A DNA stretch of 64,000 bases, taken from Phorcus lineatus. Taxonomy: Eukaryota; Mollusca; Gastropoda; Trochida; Trochidae. A program made the translations under genes and the position numbers. The stretch spans positions 38,054,520-38,118,519 of the forward strand of contig OV121089.1 of assembly GCA_921293015.1 (NCBI GenBank). The letters run 5' to 3'. The notes under the pieces are model-generated. The model worked only from the letters and a program-made list of their open reading frames with translations. It was not told the origin of the DNA and did no database searches. Shown in pieces: positions 41,191-53,469 of the stretch (the stretch's first letter is position 1; each line of letters starts with the position of its first letter).

Positions 41191-42099
41191 TCATTTATTT
41201 ATTATATGTTTTGTTGTTTAAATTGAATGTGTTATATTCGTACTTCATTTTTGTTATCATACAACAACATATTAAATAATTTGAATCATGGCTATTTAAT
41301 TTAGGCCAATGAGACATACCTTTAAATAAATGGCACATTGGTTTCTGAAAGCAGCTGAAAGCATTGTGGAAAATTTCTTTCTTTAAAAACACCGTGCCTT
41401 ATGGTTATAACATCGTATTGATTAATGCGATTCTGTTAGACTCCTGTTAGTTCTTTAGGCCTTTGTCCACGTTCAACAAAAAATTCAAAAGACAACAAAG
41501 ACAAAGGAAACAAATTCAGTTTGATGCGGCGATGGCACATATTTTCCACTGATGTTTTGAATAGGGGCAACTATAAGTGTATGTTATACAATTTTCTCCC
41601 TCTGTAACTGCAATGACGTAATATCCATAGTCTACGTCTTTAAAGTGCTTATTCTGCAAAAAACATGTATGAATTACTAGGAAGAGTAAAAAAGTAGGCT
41701 AGTGTGGTTTGACAATCAAACACCAATTTTTATACTCTGCCATGCCAGTTGTTTAAGTATTATTAGTGTGATAACTCATTAACTGCTGCACCCAGAGTCT
41801 TCAAATTAGTATCAAGGTCACAAACCGTGACCATCTTTAAAGATTTTAAAATATATCTATATGATTGTTTGTTTTTTTATTGATAAACAAATGTATTAAC
41901 TAACATTTCCTCAATCATAATGATACTGATACAGTATTTAGCTGTGTTCTCTACGGATTATAAATGACATATTGCAAGATGAAGACAGCACATTTTACAG
42001 GTTTGCGATCACAATTGATTTTTGGTATTGTACTGATCAAAAGACAGTACCATGAGTTTATGCTATTGGTCATCATAATTGGATTAAACGTGAAATACT

Positions 42100-43330
42100 C
42101 ACTACTCTGTAGAAACTCTGATGTGTGTCAATCAGTTTAGTTCATTTCTTGATTGTGGGTGACATTGGCATGTTCGTGAAAACTATTTGTGAAGTTTTTT
42201 CTTACAGAGTCACTTGACTTGCATACAGTTTACATCTGTCAGTTTCAAGGATTTATAAAGGAGTTTTTTAATCAAAGATAGGACTCAAACTATCACCGCT
42301 ATATAATCAAGGACTTGGTGAATAATACTTTTTAGCTAGCCTTTTGACCCATTCGATATTGTAACTTTAAACTCTTTTTTATTATAAGATTAATCATATA
42401 TATATATTTTTTTTTCAGTTCATAATTCCCAGGTTTAGAACTTTCCATGATTACACCTTTGTTCAACAGGCTGTAAATTTCAAGTAATTGATCGGGAAAT
42501 GTTGTTTATTTCTGTAAATTGTCGTCATATGGCCTATCTCAATTATCACCGATGATGTCTTCGGGAGTGTATCATTAGTCTCTTCTGTGAATTTATTGAC
42601 TTCCCCTCGTATATGTGGTAACAATATGATATGAAAACAATTGCGAAAACTTCGATTTCCAAAATTTGTTTGCTAATCATGAAAGTTTAAACTGGCAAAC
42701 CACGATGATATACAGAAAAAACATGAACCTACAACCAACATGTCAATGTTTTGGATTAAATAGAATAGAGTAATTAAAATGCGTATGGTTTTGCCGCTTA
42801 CAATACAGCTGCAGTCTGCCTGCACATGTTGCAGATGCTGCACAGGCTCAAATGAAACATTATTTCATACGCAACTGCCAGTCCACATAGTCAAACAAAT
42901 AGTGTTATGATGTAAAAACAGTTTCTGTAATTAGATGAATACATCATAGTTGAATAGCTTAATAAGGACATCTGCAAGAATATGTTGGTGTTTGTTAAAG
43001 GAACACGACGTTTCAGGTTGTTTTAAATTTTTTAAAGTTGTTTGAAAATGGAATATTTATTTATATTTCCAAATAGGAAAACAACATTAATTTTCAAATA
43101 ATGTTCATAGTAAATGTTGAAAGTAAATTATATATATTGTATAATATTATTAAAATATAAAGTTCCTCAATGAACTATGGCAGATTATATTCAGGAGGAA
43201 GGAACTTCATTGATAAATGTCAGTATTCAAATGTTCACTGTATTGTGAATAAAATATATCTTAAATGATAATATACGATAGAAGATACAAGTATCTGTTG
43301 ACAAGTAGAAACGATACTAGATGCATATAT
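42100..43330. other. No gene recognised
   Basis: AT-rich sequence between the end of the clear duplicated segment and the local repeat cluster at 43.3-45.0 kb. No recognisable repeat ends or coding motifs were found. Confidence 0.5.
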
Positions 43331-43339
43331 GTTCTGACA

Positions 43340-45000
43340 AATACAGAAAGCTGTACAGAACAGCAAAGGGTGTGAACATCATTTCAGATCTTTTTCCCAC
43401 GCTTTCATCTATTGTCGATAGAAATATCGGGATATTTGAAGACTAGATTATCTAATGAAATATGCATAACATAAGCTGAATATTCATAAGATCAATTAAA
43501 TCCCACGTCTGAGACAAGTATTTACAAAATACATTATTGAATACCATTATCGAGAGAGTGCAACATCATTGTACATAAGAAGATACAAAAATATTTTGAA
43601 AAATAGATAGGACACATGATAAAAGAATCTGATGATAAAGCTGTACAGAACGGCAAAGGGTGTGAAAATCATTTTACAACCCATCCTCAGCCTACCCACG
43701 ATCAACCAGGCTCGTTATTAATTAAGGATTATCTAATGAAATGATTATTAGAAAAGCTTAGATCAAAGCCGTATACAAACATTGACAATATACATTATTG
43801 AACCCTGTCCATCTTCAGTGTATCAAAATTTCTAGCTATACTCCATAATTGAATCCATGTTTGATTCGAATACTCTCACGAGTTTTTAAAACTTTTTAAA
43901 ATGCTTGATTATGTTACTCTTACATGTTTGGGTCGAATCAGTTCAATATTTCATCGTTAACTAATGTTATGTTACTTGTCTCATTTCTTTCTACATTCTG
44001 TGTTAACCATTTAACCGATGTTCTTAGATTAAAGCATACAGCTATGTGTATCATATTGTCTCTCGATACTTTACCATGTCAGACCATTCCTATATATCAT
44101 TTATGACTGTCCCGTTGAAGATACCGCCGTTTAATAAACCTACAATGTTATTACACATTGTGTCATAATATCGCGTGCTGATTGACGTCACAATCTTATG
44201 ACGTATGACGTCACAATGTTAGCAGCGCTGCGACAATGGTAATGTCGGCTATTTTCATCCTTTTTATTTGATATAATTTTGCGAGTAACAAATAAAATAC
44301 TTAACTCAGTCCTGTTGCATAACATTCTTATGCAACTCATGAATGGTATCGGTATCTAACTCCCTTTCGCTCGTAAAAAACCAAACCTTCACTCGTTCTA
44401 TAAAAATGTTATTAAACAGGACGGCGTTTAGTATTCTCTATGCAAATAGTGAGTGAACAAATTGTTCATAGAAACATTTGCTAAAGAAATAGTCCTGTCA
44501 ATACCTTTCACCACACGCAGTAAACAAATATTGACGATTCATTCAACGAAATCACAGTGATAGTGGAACATCAATAGAGAAATATAATGAATCTTTATGC
44601 CCTCCTGGTAGACACTATACTGAATATATATCACAATGTCAGATGTAATAATTGTATTTTAATTAAGTAAGATAGCAATGTTATCTTAGAAATTGAATTC
44701 CCTTTCGTTTTGTTGTGACAAAAAAGTATATTATAATATTTAATATGAAAAGTAATCATTTTACAAATAAAAGAAATAGCAGTACAAAAAATCAAACAGA
44801 AAATCAAACTTTGTAATAGCTTTAAGCTCCACTCTCTTTCGTTATCAACCTTTCAACGTCATGCTATTATGACTTATGAATATTATAGTCACTATTAACG
44901 CATAAAATACTGACAAAAAAACTCAGTAGAAAGCCTATGCCTAAGACAAATATTAACTATGTACACAATTGAATACCATTATCGAGAGAGTGCTACGTCA
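43340..45000. repeat. Degenerate local repeats (three related units)
   Basis: The pair gctgtacagaacagcaaagg (43351) and gctgtacagaacggcaaagg (43641) marks two units about 290 bp apart. The string ttgaataccattatcgagag occurs at about 43538 and 44969, and a third relative with cattattgaaccctgtcc lies near 43790-43815. The units share tgaaatatgcataa/acgcataaaata and tgagacaagtattt/taagacaaatatta blocks. A local, old, non-coding tandem expansion is the simplest reading. Confidence 0.65.
44100..44450. other. Element-like region with paired CRE palindromes
   Basis: Two TGACGTCA palindromes (44183-44190 and 44206-44213) lie 23 bases apart. The outer parts (ataccgccgtttaataaacc; the right side in reverse atactaaacgccgtcctg, then tttaataac) look like diverged inverted ends. 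The same motif combination (paired TGACGTCA, gtttagtattct, gcgaaagcgag or tttcgctcgt) occurs at 24830-25100, so a dispersed non-autonomous element is likely. Boundaries are approximate. Confidence 0.4.
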
Positions 45001-45594
45001 GTGAAACGTATATATCCTTTCAAACGTCATGCTATGTTGTGGACAAAATCATCCTAAAAATATGTTTAGCCTACGCTGTAAAAGCTATTCACAATTTATT
45101 CCGAGGTATTACGATGATAGTGTTACATAAGACGGAGGAGGATAATAGTTTGTGGCCCACTTGCAATAAGATCTTAATGGCTTCCTGTTAGACACTTTGG
45201 TGAGCATATTTGGTTGCAAACAGCATCATTTTTAACAATGAAAAAAAGGGTGAACATAAGTGAATTCTTTGGCGATCATATCTTTGAAGTATAAAAACAC
45301 AGACATAAAAGTATATATTGATAACTTTCCAACAGTTATATATTTAACAGTCTTCGCAAAATATGACTAAATAGTGATCATTTTTACTAAAATAACAATT
45401 TCAAAGTTACTAAAAAAATATGTATGTGTGTTTATGTTACAATAGCATTGTACACAGATGGGAATAAAGTTAAAAGTAATGTTGTTCATGACACAGGGTG
45501 AAGTGATAAACTTTCAACATAGTTTAAAACATGTCAGCCTTTATCACATGACTTAATATCAGTGTTGGATAAAACATATCCCCTTGTTTTTATA

Positions 45595-45654
45595 GGTGAG
45601 GTGAGTTGGTGTTTAACGCCGCTTTCAAGATTATTTCACTTATATCGCGGCTGG
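45595..45654 (-). mobile_element. 5'-truncated family A SINE tail with target duplication
   Basis: Sixty bases, including 43 identical to the tail of the intact SINE (gtttaacgccgctttcaaga onward, compare 48481-48523). The insertion is flanked by an 11-bp direct repeat, ttgtttttata, at 45584-45594 and 45655-45665. Truncation from the 5' end plus a target duplication is the classic product of target-primed reverse transcription that stopped early. Confidence 0.88.
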
Positions 45655-47875
45655 TTGTTTTTATAAAGATGTATGATAAACTACGACCCACTCACATATA
45701 TGAATAATATAAGAAGCAGTGAAATGTAATAAATCTTCACAATTTCTTCTCCTTTTTTCATCGATCAAGTTGACATTATGAAGTAGAAGGGTTTTTATCA
45801 TATATTCGTCGATGTCAAACTTGAGGATTTTATAATAAATGAAATGATTGAACAAAGAAACACATTGCAAACATATTGTTTTGTTATGATCACAATTTAA
45901 AAAGGACAAAATCGTTGATACATGTGTATGTTGATGGATCATTGTCATAATTATTTTATTCATGATACGATTCATGCAAAGTCGTTATATGTGTAATGCA
46001 ATGTTTTACACATTTCAAGTGGAGACTATAAGATCATGGCATGAACTACTAATTCAATACATTTTTTGCTGTTAACCTACAAATGGTGAGTCAAATCAAA
46101 ATCATGACAATCACGAAAAAAGAAACACTACTGTTATACGTGTATACGTGTAATCAAATGTTTCACACAATTCAATTGGAGAATATAAGATAACTACACA
46201 AAAATGTTATCATCTTCAATCAAATATTATTTACAATATAGAAAAGAATAAATGAGACCTTATGTGACCTTATGTGACTTCTCTTACAATTTGGAATATG
46301 TGGGTAGCTGTGATAGGGGCATGTTTATTGTGATTTAAGTCAGTACTTGTTGATACAAGCTCATATACATTGCGGTGAAAGTGGGCTGTCAGATAGTGTT
46401 CATTATCGAGATTGGCTTTCACCATAAACTATATTTACAGTCTGCAGTGATTTATATTTGATTAAACACTGTCTGAAAGTTTTTGTTATGAATATCAATA
46501 TTTACAATTGTGTGACACGAATAAACATAAGATTGTCATATTTATAATTCATTCTTGTGTTTGGTTTAACATATTCATTTGGACTGTTTGAAACCGTTTA
46601 GACTGATACTAAGATAAGCGTTCTGTTTCCTATCAAATGAAGATTTTAACAAAATATTTATTTGAGATTAACACTATGCTTCGATTGTTTTTTTACATTT
46701 TTCATTTGCAAAATAACTTTTAAGATGCAAAATAATTTGAATTCAGAAAATCTTGAAGTATGTTTTACACATTCGTATCCGTCTGACGCAAGAATTACTA
46801 CATTTATGAACTTGTTACATTTTTGGTACATTTATCTTCATTCGTTGATAATCAAAATCAAATACCATTTTTATAGAACTTTCTTTATAACTATTATAAA
46901 TTAATAAGCTGACAACTACATATTGGCTAAAGAAGAAATAGGATATTCATGGATTTACAACAGTTGACATGGCCATGAGGGATAAAGTGTTGGTCAATGC
47001 ATCGTATTGAGGAAGGTCAAGTGGTCTGCGGAACGGATGTATGTGTGCCTGTATAATTCAGAATAACTTTCTATGGCTCTTTTATTGCATTAAGTCAAAA
47101 AGAAAATTGTATTGTATTTGCATATATTTAAGTAACTGTGTAAACCAATCGACAAACGTTCTTCAGCCACAACGTCATATTGTCATGTGTCTTATCTCAG
47201 AATGGATTCCTTTTAGAAATAACACAAAGTCTGCTTAACTGATTAAAGGAATGGTTATGGTGAGTACTTACAAAAAATAATTCCTGTGAATACGTTAAGA
47301 GTTCACATAATGTCCAAAGACATAAAATTACATTATCAGTCTTACATCAGTGTTACGTACCAGATCCCCTTGTAGATACACAGTTCATCGTATACATTAA
47401 TCACTACCGGTTTAATATCAATCCAATCTTTCGTAAATTAAAAGTCTGCGCATTAACAGACATTTTCAGTCATATTACTGATGACCCTTTTCAGGATCAG
47501 ATAATATTTTAACATGATATAGTAAATTGTTCTGATAGTCAATATGATGTTTCTAAGCGTCGTTCAACGTTCTCAGCTTTTGTGGCGAATGTCGACCTGT
47601 ACCTTGAGTTAGACACTCGAGCTTGACTGTCATCATAAGCTATGTTTACAATCTTTAGTGATTTATGTTAGATTACACACTCGTCGGAACTGTTTGTTGT
47701 TTCTAAAACGTTATCATGCATTTATCCAAGCTTGTCATATTTATGATTCCTTTCTTCCCTTTAGTCATCATAACAATTCCCATCATTATATTTTTTACCC
47801 ATAGGTTTCTTTATTTTAACGGGAAGTTTCAATTAGTGTTTCTCTGACAAATAACAATTTTGAGGTATATTATAA

Positions 47876-48014
47876 GTTACCATGTGTCCACGAGATTGAT
47901 ATGGAGATATATCATGTGTTCGAGTTAAATATCAAACGAGAACGAAGTTCGAGTTTGATATTTTACTCGGAAACATGATATATCTCCATATCAAACTCGT
48001 GGACACATGGTAAC
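47876..48014. repeat. Long palindrome, 62-bp arms
   Basis: The left arm (47876-47937) and right arm (47953-48014) are reverse complements with about 4 mismatches in 62, separated by a 15-base centre. The arms begin gttaccatgtgtccacgag and contain gatatggagatatatcatg. As DNA or RNA it would form a very stable hairpin. The high symmetry implies recent origin, ongoing arm homogenisation, or a foldback element. Confidence 0.95.
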
Positions 48015-48462
48015 GTATTTATCTCGACGAAGACCCTTGTTTGATGTTTTAAATATGGCTTGAAAGATTGGATGGGTCAAAATGGCGGCTTATCTTGTAA
48101 ATGTTATTCTTTTATTTATGAATTTACAAATATGATTTTTATATTACCGTTTAGAGCACGAAAAGTATAGTCTAGTACCGTGCAGCGGTACTAGACAGAA
48201 ATTACAGACTAACGAACTTGAATAAATATAACGAATATTGCGGGGCTTTTTAAGTTTTGATTGTTTGGTCACGTGACCTCATATATACGTTCCACCTTGG
48301 AAACGTTCGATTTGAAGCGGCGCTAAAATCGCCGTAAATTCCTGACTGTCATGGCGGACCGTCGTGAAAGATGCGATAGAGTTTGAACGTGTCGGATGCA
48401 TAGAACATGCAGGCATCACAAAATAATGCTTAGGTTGGTTTGAATGTTCGATATGAATGAAA

Positions 48463-48776
48463 GTGAGTGAGTGAGTTAGGGTTTAACGCCGCTTTCAAGA
48501 TTATTTCACTTATATCGCGGCTGCTAGTATTATTTCAGGGAGAAAGCCCCCAACCCCATTGTGGCTATGCATTGCGGTGAAACCTGCGACCACCTGCTGG
48601 AACTAGCGAACCATGGGTGGTACTGCGCTGAACCTCAGAGCAGCATTGCACCCAAACCTGACTGCGTGTAGAACTGTTCTCTACTGCAGACAAAGTTGCC
48701 GAGCCCCTGGCGGGATTCGAACCACGGATCTCTTGATCCGAAGCCGAACGCGCTAACCACTGCGCTATCCCGCCCC
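48463..48776 (-). mobile_element. Full-length tRNA-Arg-derived SINE (family A)
   Basis: On the minus strand it starts with a tRNA-like head GGCGGGATAGCGCAGTGG. The head has a box A, the tRNA-Arg-TCG-like anticodon arm CTTCGGATCAAGAGAT and box B GGTTCGAATCC, which would act as an internal RNA polymerase III promoter. A body of about 190 bases follows, ending in GCGGCGTTAAACCC and a CTCACTCAC tail that a partner LINE would recognise. A 15-bp target duplication, tcgatatgaatgaaa, flanks it at 48448-48462 and 48777-48791. The perfect duplication and intact boxes indicate a fairly recent insertion. It is not a functional tRNA gene: the acceptor stem is not paired. Confidence 0.95.
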
Positions 48777-51700
48777 TCGATATGAATGAAAAGTCGGTGA
48801 TGACCTCGACTACTATGTGTAAAGAGATTGGTTTTCTAGTTCGCGATTCCAATCTTCAGCTCACTGATGGACAACCTCGCGACGGGCAAGGGAACCGGTA
48901 GGCCAATGGAAAGTCTTGTAACTTATCAAAGTATTTTCGCACGAACATTTCCTTTGTACAAGAACTTACTTGTTCAATTAAAGAAATGCGAATGACTTCA
49001 ATTAATGAATATACACGGAGCTAATAATAGGTTTCAACAAACCAGCGTAGCGTAACCTTTGTTTACCTAACAGTGGGACAAGGGAGATAACTCTTGGCAG
49101 CACGTCGTCTCTGTTACTAGGGTTGCGCGTGACCCAGTTTAACATAGAAAAATATACCTACGGCACGTGACCGCTTTTAGCCAATGAGTAGCCGACATTG
49201 CTGTCCAAGTCGAGATAAATGCATTTCACCTATAGTCAATATTCTACTTTCTCATTCTAGACACATATGAAATATGCAACAAATTTAAAATCGTCTGCCA
49301 CATCTATGTCATCGGAAATTGATACATAAGAAAATAATAAATTTTGTTTATTACTACTTGTTTTACAAACAATATTGATGATGAGTCAAATCACAACGGA
49401 TTCCAAGGAAAATGTAGCATTCCATTCAATAAAAATTAACGAATCAATAACTCAAATCAATGTTGTTAAATGAAACATGTGTTGCCCTCTTCTACAGCAT
49501 AAATCATCCTTATATCTTTAAAGAAAAGTCTGTTGTTAGATTTAAGCAAAGTCAATATGTTACCAAACCTTATATGACATTAAACAACATGGTTATGTAT
49601 CCTTGTACCTTTGTATGTGTGCATTTTAGTTGGTGAAGGACCTGAGTTTTTTTAACAAAAGGTTACGACACACTCCTTATATATAAATTCCCCAAAGATT
49701 CGAGATAATGTACCATTTTAATTCTTAAAGGTATTTATACTACCATGTTGATAAGGCAAAACATGCCTTTTTATCATATTCTGAATATAGTATGTGACAC
49801 AATTGCACAATTTTCATGTCGTAAGCCCGACAATATCCTTCATGTATATGTATATTGGAAACTGACTAGAATATGCTCATTTCTGAATCCCGAATGTTTG
49901 AATTTGTGAATCTAGTTTCCGACAACGCCCGAGGGGTTGAAACATTAACAACGATCCTATTTCATATCGTAACTAGAGCTATTTACATTACGTGTGCTCT
50001 ATTCTATCGCAGAAGCATTATCACGTTATGGTTTGAGGATATATGAATTCCAATATTTTGTCTACTGCGTGGGCTCTAGCACCATTTCGGGAATGATGCC
50101 AAAAATAATATTTCAATAAATAATAAGAACCTTTACATAATATTGATATCGGAATTCATGAAATATGAGTGGTTGTGAATTGAGGGATGAAATATAAACA
50201 CAGATCACTTCTTTTGTTATACTGTTGTGTTTCCATAAGCATCTATATCATTTCAAATCATTCTCATACACTCAAATACAGACTAAGTCTCTAACTGAAA
50301 GACAGTTACAACTGATATATATTGCTATCGTATTTATTGGTATTCCGTATCAAAACTGACAAAATAAATACCTCGTTAAAATAATCAATAAAAGTGGCTT
50401 TACCCGAATAAAGACAGAAAATCTTCTTGTGCAACAATGTTTTTCTAATATTCTTTTGATAAATGAAAATGCATCGACACCTGATCAAAAGCCAATATTT
50501 TTAGAAATAGCATAACTACACTTTCAAAATAGATAATAAATTTGAAATAATAGCATAATAATTTCATAATATTACAATGAGAAAAAGAACACTTATTAAA
50601 CAAAATGATGAGCAAGGAGTTTTTATGTTATGATATACATAATACGAACATCGGTTTTTTACTTGATGAAGTCTTTTAAGAAAACGTTCTTTGGGAAAAT
50701 ATCACCAAAACACCATTGTTCTTTAATTATCGCACATGAAATCTCGACGTAAAGATTTATATTTAGTTTTATAACCGAATAAAATGGTATAGTGTTTTGA
50801 ATGTTGTAGGGATGAATAAAGTTTCTGGCATGTATTTTGGTAACTCATAAATATTTGTTAGGCAATATTAAACAAGCAAAAAAGTGAGCGTGGCTCACTT
50901 ATACCCCCGACCGTGTATCCCTGACCAATTGAAATACTGGAAACTTTCCATAACTTTGACGTAACTTAACTTCGACTCCTTGCAGATGTTCCGATGGATC
51001 AGTTTGAATTTCATTTCGAAACATAATTTCCAACACTAAAATATACAACATATAAGAGAGAAATCACAGTATAAATTGTTCCATACCACTCCGACTCTTA
51101 GTCGGTATAATTCTGACATAGAAATTTGTAAAAGACCATCCAACAGTGTTCGTGAAAGCGGTCGTACATTGTGAGTTTAAGATCATGTCACTTCAAATTA
51201 AAATGACACCATTCAAACCTTCATATGAGATCTCGACAGACAATTCAATCTCTCCTGTCCCTCTCAAGAGTGAAAATAATACCTTAACAAACTAACGACT
51301 TACACGACACTCTGTCACTATTGCCATCGATACATTTTAGGTGCAATTGAGCTATCCGATAATGGAACGAAAATTCCAAAATAGTACTTACACCAACATT
51401 CCTCATGGCGAATATGGCTGAGGTATTAAGAATGTATTTACATAGTATCCATTACATCGTTGCTTATCAAACGTTGCACATTTAAAGATATACCCGAGGG
51501 GCTATGAAGTTTTGAAATGCTCTTACAACCAGTCATATCCAGACGTCTGACGAAAACCTTTACGTTTTGTGACTGAAATACTTCAAATTGAAAAACCCTT
51601 GTGCTATACAAAATTGAAAAACATAATATTGAAACACAGACTTCTGAACTAAGAAAATCAACTTGTAGCTGAGATAGATGAAATACAGGACCCTGTTGAT

Positions 51701-53137
51701 ATAATGAAATGATTACTGTCATAAATGATTGATATGATTGATAAATGATTATATTCTGTAAAAACATATTCTGAAAAATAGTTGAAGCCATGATAATTAC
51801 ATCATTATAAAAATCATCAGCACGACATGAATTTATAAACTTTGAAATATTTTCCTATGCTCCATGATTAAATCAATGTTAATTTTGAAAGCTCTAATTT
51901 TTCAAAACTGTTTGCAATGGTTTATAATCAAGATTGTTAGTGGACGGGTTTTAACATTAAATAGTATATCCCCCCTTGTGCGTGGAGACAGGGATAAATC
52001 ATTTATCTATTACAACTATTCCCTATCCTTTATTCCCTGTGTTTGCAAATTGGATTTCAAACATGATACATACAATGTCTGAGCGAACGTTTGCCATGTC
52101 ATTAATCTTTAATCACAAATGTCAGGGGACAACACAAATTGTATACATATGCTTATTTTAACCTTAGTATCCCATATTCAAGTGTTTGTAATCAGTTCCC
52201 TTGAAATAGGTAAATAGCCTAAATGAAAAACCAGCTAAAGAAATTCTTAGATCAATATTATTACAATTTAGAATTTCAGATAGGAAATCAAGCGATGCTG
52301 ATTTATTATATTATCATGCTTATTCAATCAAGTGATGAAAACAAAATTTTCAATCGTGCTTGAGTAACAAATCTTAACTTTCAACATCTAACAAAACTTA
52401 AATCTAAAAATATGTTTCACTTGATTGGACTTAGGAGATATATAAATAACACGTTCATTCTTAAATCTCAATTTGTTCAACAAAAGCTGCGATATAAAAA
52501 TCATACCACCATCGCATGATTTTGTGAACTTAACAATGAGCTTACACTTATTATGTAAATCACAATACAATTTGTCTAGCAGAAGATCTAGCGCTATTGC
52601 ACTCTATCTATTGTAATTTGATGATGTAGATTGTCCATATTCGTCTATTGCGTGGGCTTTAACATATTTTCGGGAATGTTTCCTTAAATAAGAATTCAAT
52701 AAACCATAGTTTTCTTTACATATTTATAAGACAATACATGGAAGATGAATGGCAATGCAAGTGAAGTATGTAAATATAAAAACAAGGTTGCTGCTCTCGT
52801 TCATCCGCTGTTTTTGTTGTGTCTTTCTAGAATTATATCATAAAGATGGTAATGCGGTCATAGTCTTGGGCTGAGTAGAAGAACCAGTGCTTTACATGTG
52901 TATGGTTTTAAGCAAGTTCCATAGTACCTACCTACTACCCTCTATCGCTAAGATTATCAATGTTAATCAAGATTTCTATGAACAGCTTGGTGTTTATAAA
53001 ATGCGAATTATACCTCCATGGCGATGAATATTTTCATTCAACATTTTTCTTTGTTCGGCTGAAAATGTTTTGCAGTGGAAGTTTAATGATGAAATGGCAA
53101 CTGGTAGTTTGAAACACTTAACGACAAATGACTATGA

Positions 53138-53460
53138 CCAGGAACTAAACGTGATTCTCTTTCTATGTGGAAAAACCAGGAACTAAACGTGATTTTCTTT
53201 CTAGGTGGAAAAACCAGGAACTAAACGTGATTCTCTTTCTAGGTGGAAAAACCAGGAACTAAACGTGATTCTCTTTCTATGTAGAAAAACAGGAACTAAA
53301 TGTGAATCTCTATGTGAGTGTGACAATGAACTAAATGTGAAGCTCTTGTATGCGTATGTCAACTAACTAAAGGTAAATCTCTATGTGCGTGTGACAATGA
53401 ACTAAATGTGAATCTCTTGTACATGTATGCGTCTAAATGAGCTAAGTGTGATTTAAAGTG
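53138..53460. repeat. 38-bp minisatellite with degenerate extension
   Basis: The unit ccaggaactaaacgtgattc plus tctttctaggtggaaaaa repeats exactly every 38 bases at 53138, 53176, 53214 and 53252, with a fifth partial at 53290. Changes between copies are single bases (tatgtgg or taggtgg, attctc or attttc). From 53290 to 53460 a decayed derivative with aactaaatgtgaatctc and tatgtgcgtgtgacaatg continues. It lies next to the BEL/Pao remnant and may belong to the LTR side, but this is not shown. Confidence 0.95.
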
Positions 53461-53469
53461 TATGTTCTG

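Larger units (their letters stand above)
27700..42090. repeat. Segmental duplication, copy 1
   Basis: Collinear, diverged matches to copy 2 can be followed in order: 27700-28330 with 46255-46900; 32390-33350 with 47110-47875; 33360-33560 with 49255-49465; 34205-36090 with 49540-51530; 39200-39625 with 52375-52810; and 41200-42090 with 57465-59500. Examples are the shared blocks tgtcatcataaactatattt, ttgtctagcagaa...tctattgtaatttg and tgtgttatattc. Copy 1 has about 4 kb (28.33-32.38 kb) that copy 2 lacks, including the C-rich block and a SINE. No protein-coding frame is conserved between copies, so this is an old non-coding duplication or a duplication of introns and intergenic DNA. Confidence 0.85.
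47876..49240. mobile_element. Inserted element containing palindrome and nested SINE
   Basis: Copy 1 of the duplication runs from the gacaaataaca-type block (about 33310-33355) directly into the block with gcaacaaatttgcaaacgtc (33392), whereas copy 2 has about 1.37 kb between the same blocks. Inside, just beyond the palindrome, gtatttatctcgac (48015-48028) pairs with gtcgagataaatgcat (49209-49224), suggesting inverted ends. The interior is CpG-richer than the flanks (gaagcggcgctaaaatcgcc, atggcggaccgtcgtg). It has no transposase. Without the SINE it is about 1.04 kb. Confidence 0.6.

Noticed and set aside
48700-48776. Functional tRNA-Arg gene on the minus strand
   Set aside because: Box A, box B and the anticodon arm are present, but the acceptor stem does not pair and the sequence continues into a SINE body and tail with a target duplication.
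48565-48852. 95-codon minus-strand ORF containing a GGIAQWLARSASDQEIRGSN-like stretch
   Set aside because: It is the translation of the SINE head and body. Such frames are common artefacts of tRNA-derived SINEs.
51438-51791. 117-codon minus-strand ORF
   Set aside because: It lies partly in the duplicated segment, but the partner region (about 36000-36100) does not keep the frame.
53138-53460. CRISPR-like or protein-coding repeat
   Set aside because: The 38-bp units are contiguous and identical apart from point changes. There are no spacers, and 38 is not a multiple of three.
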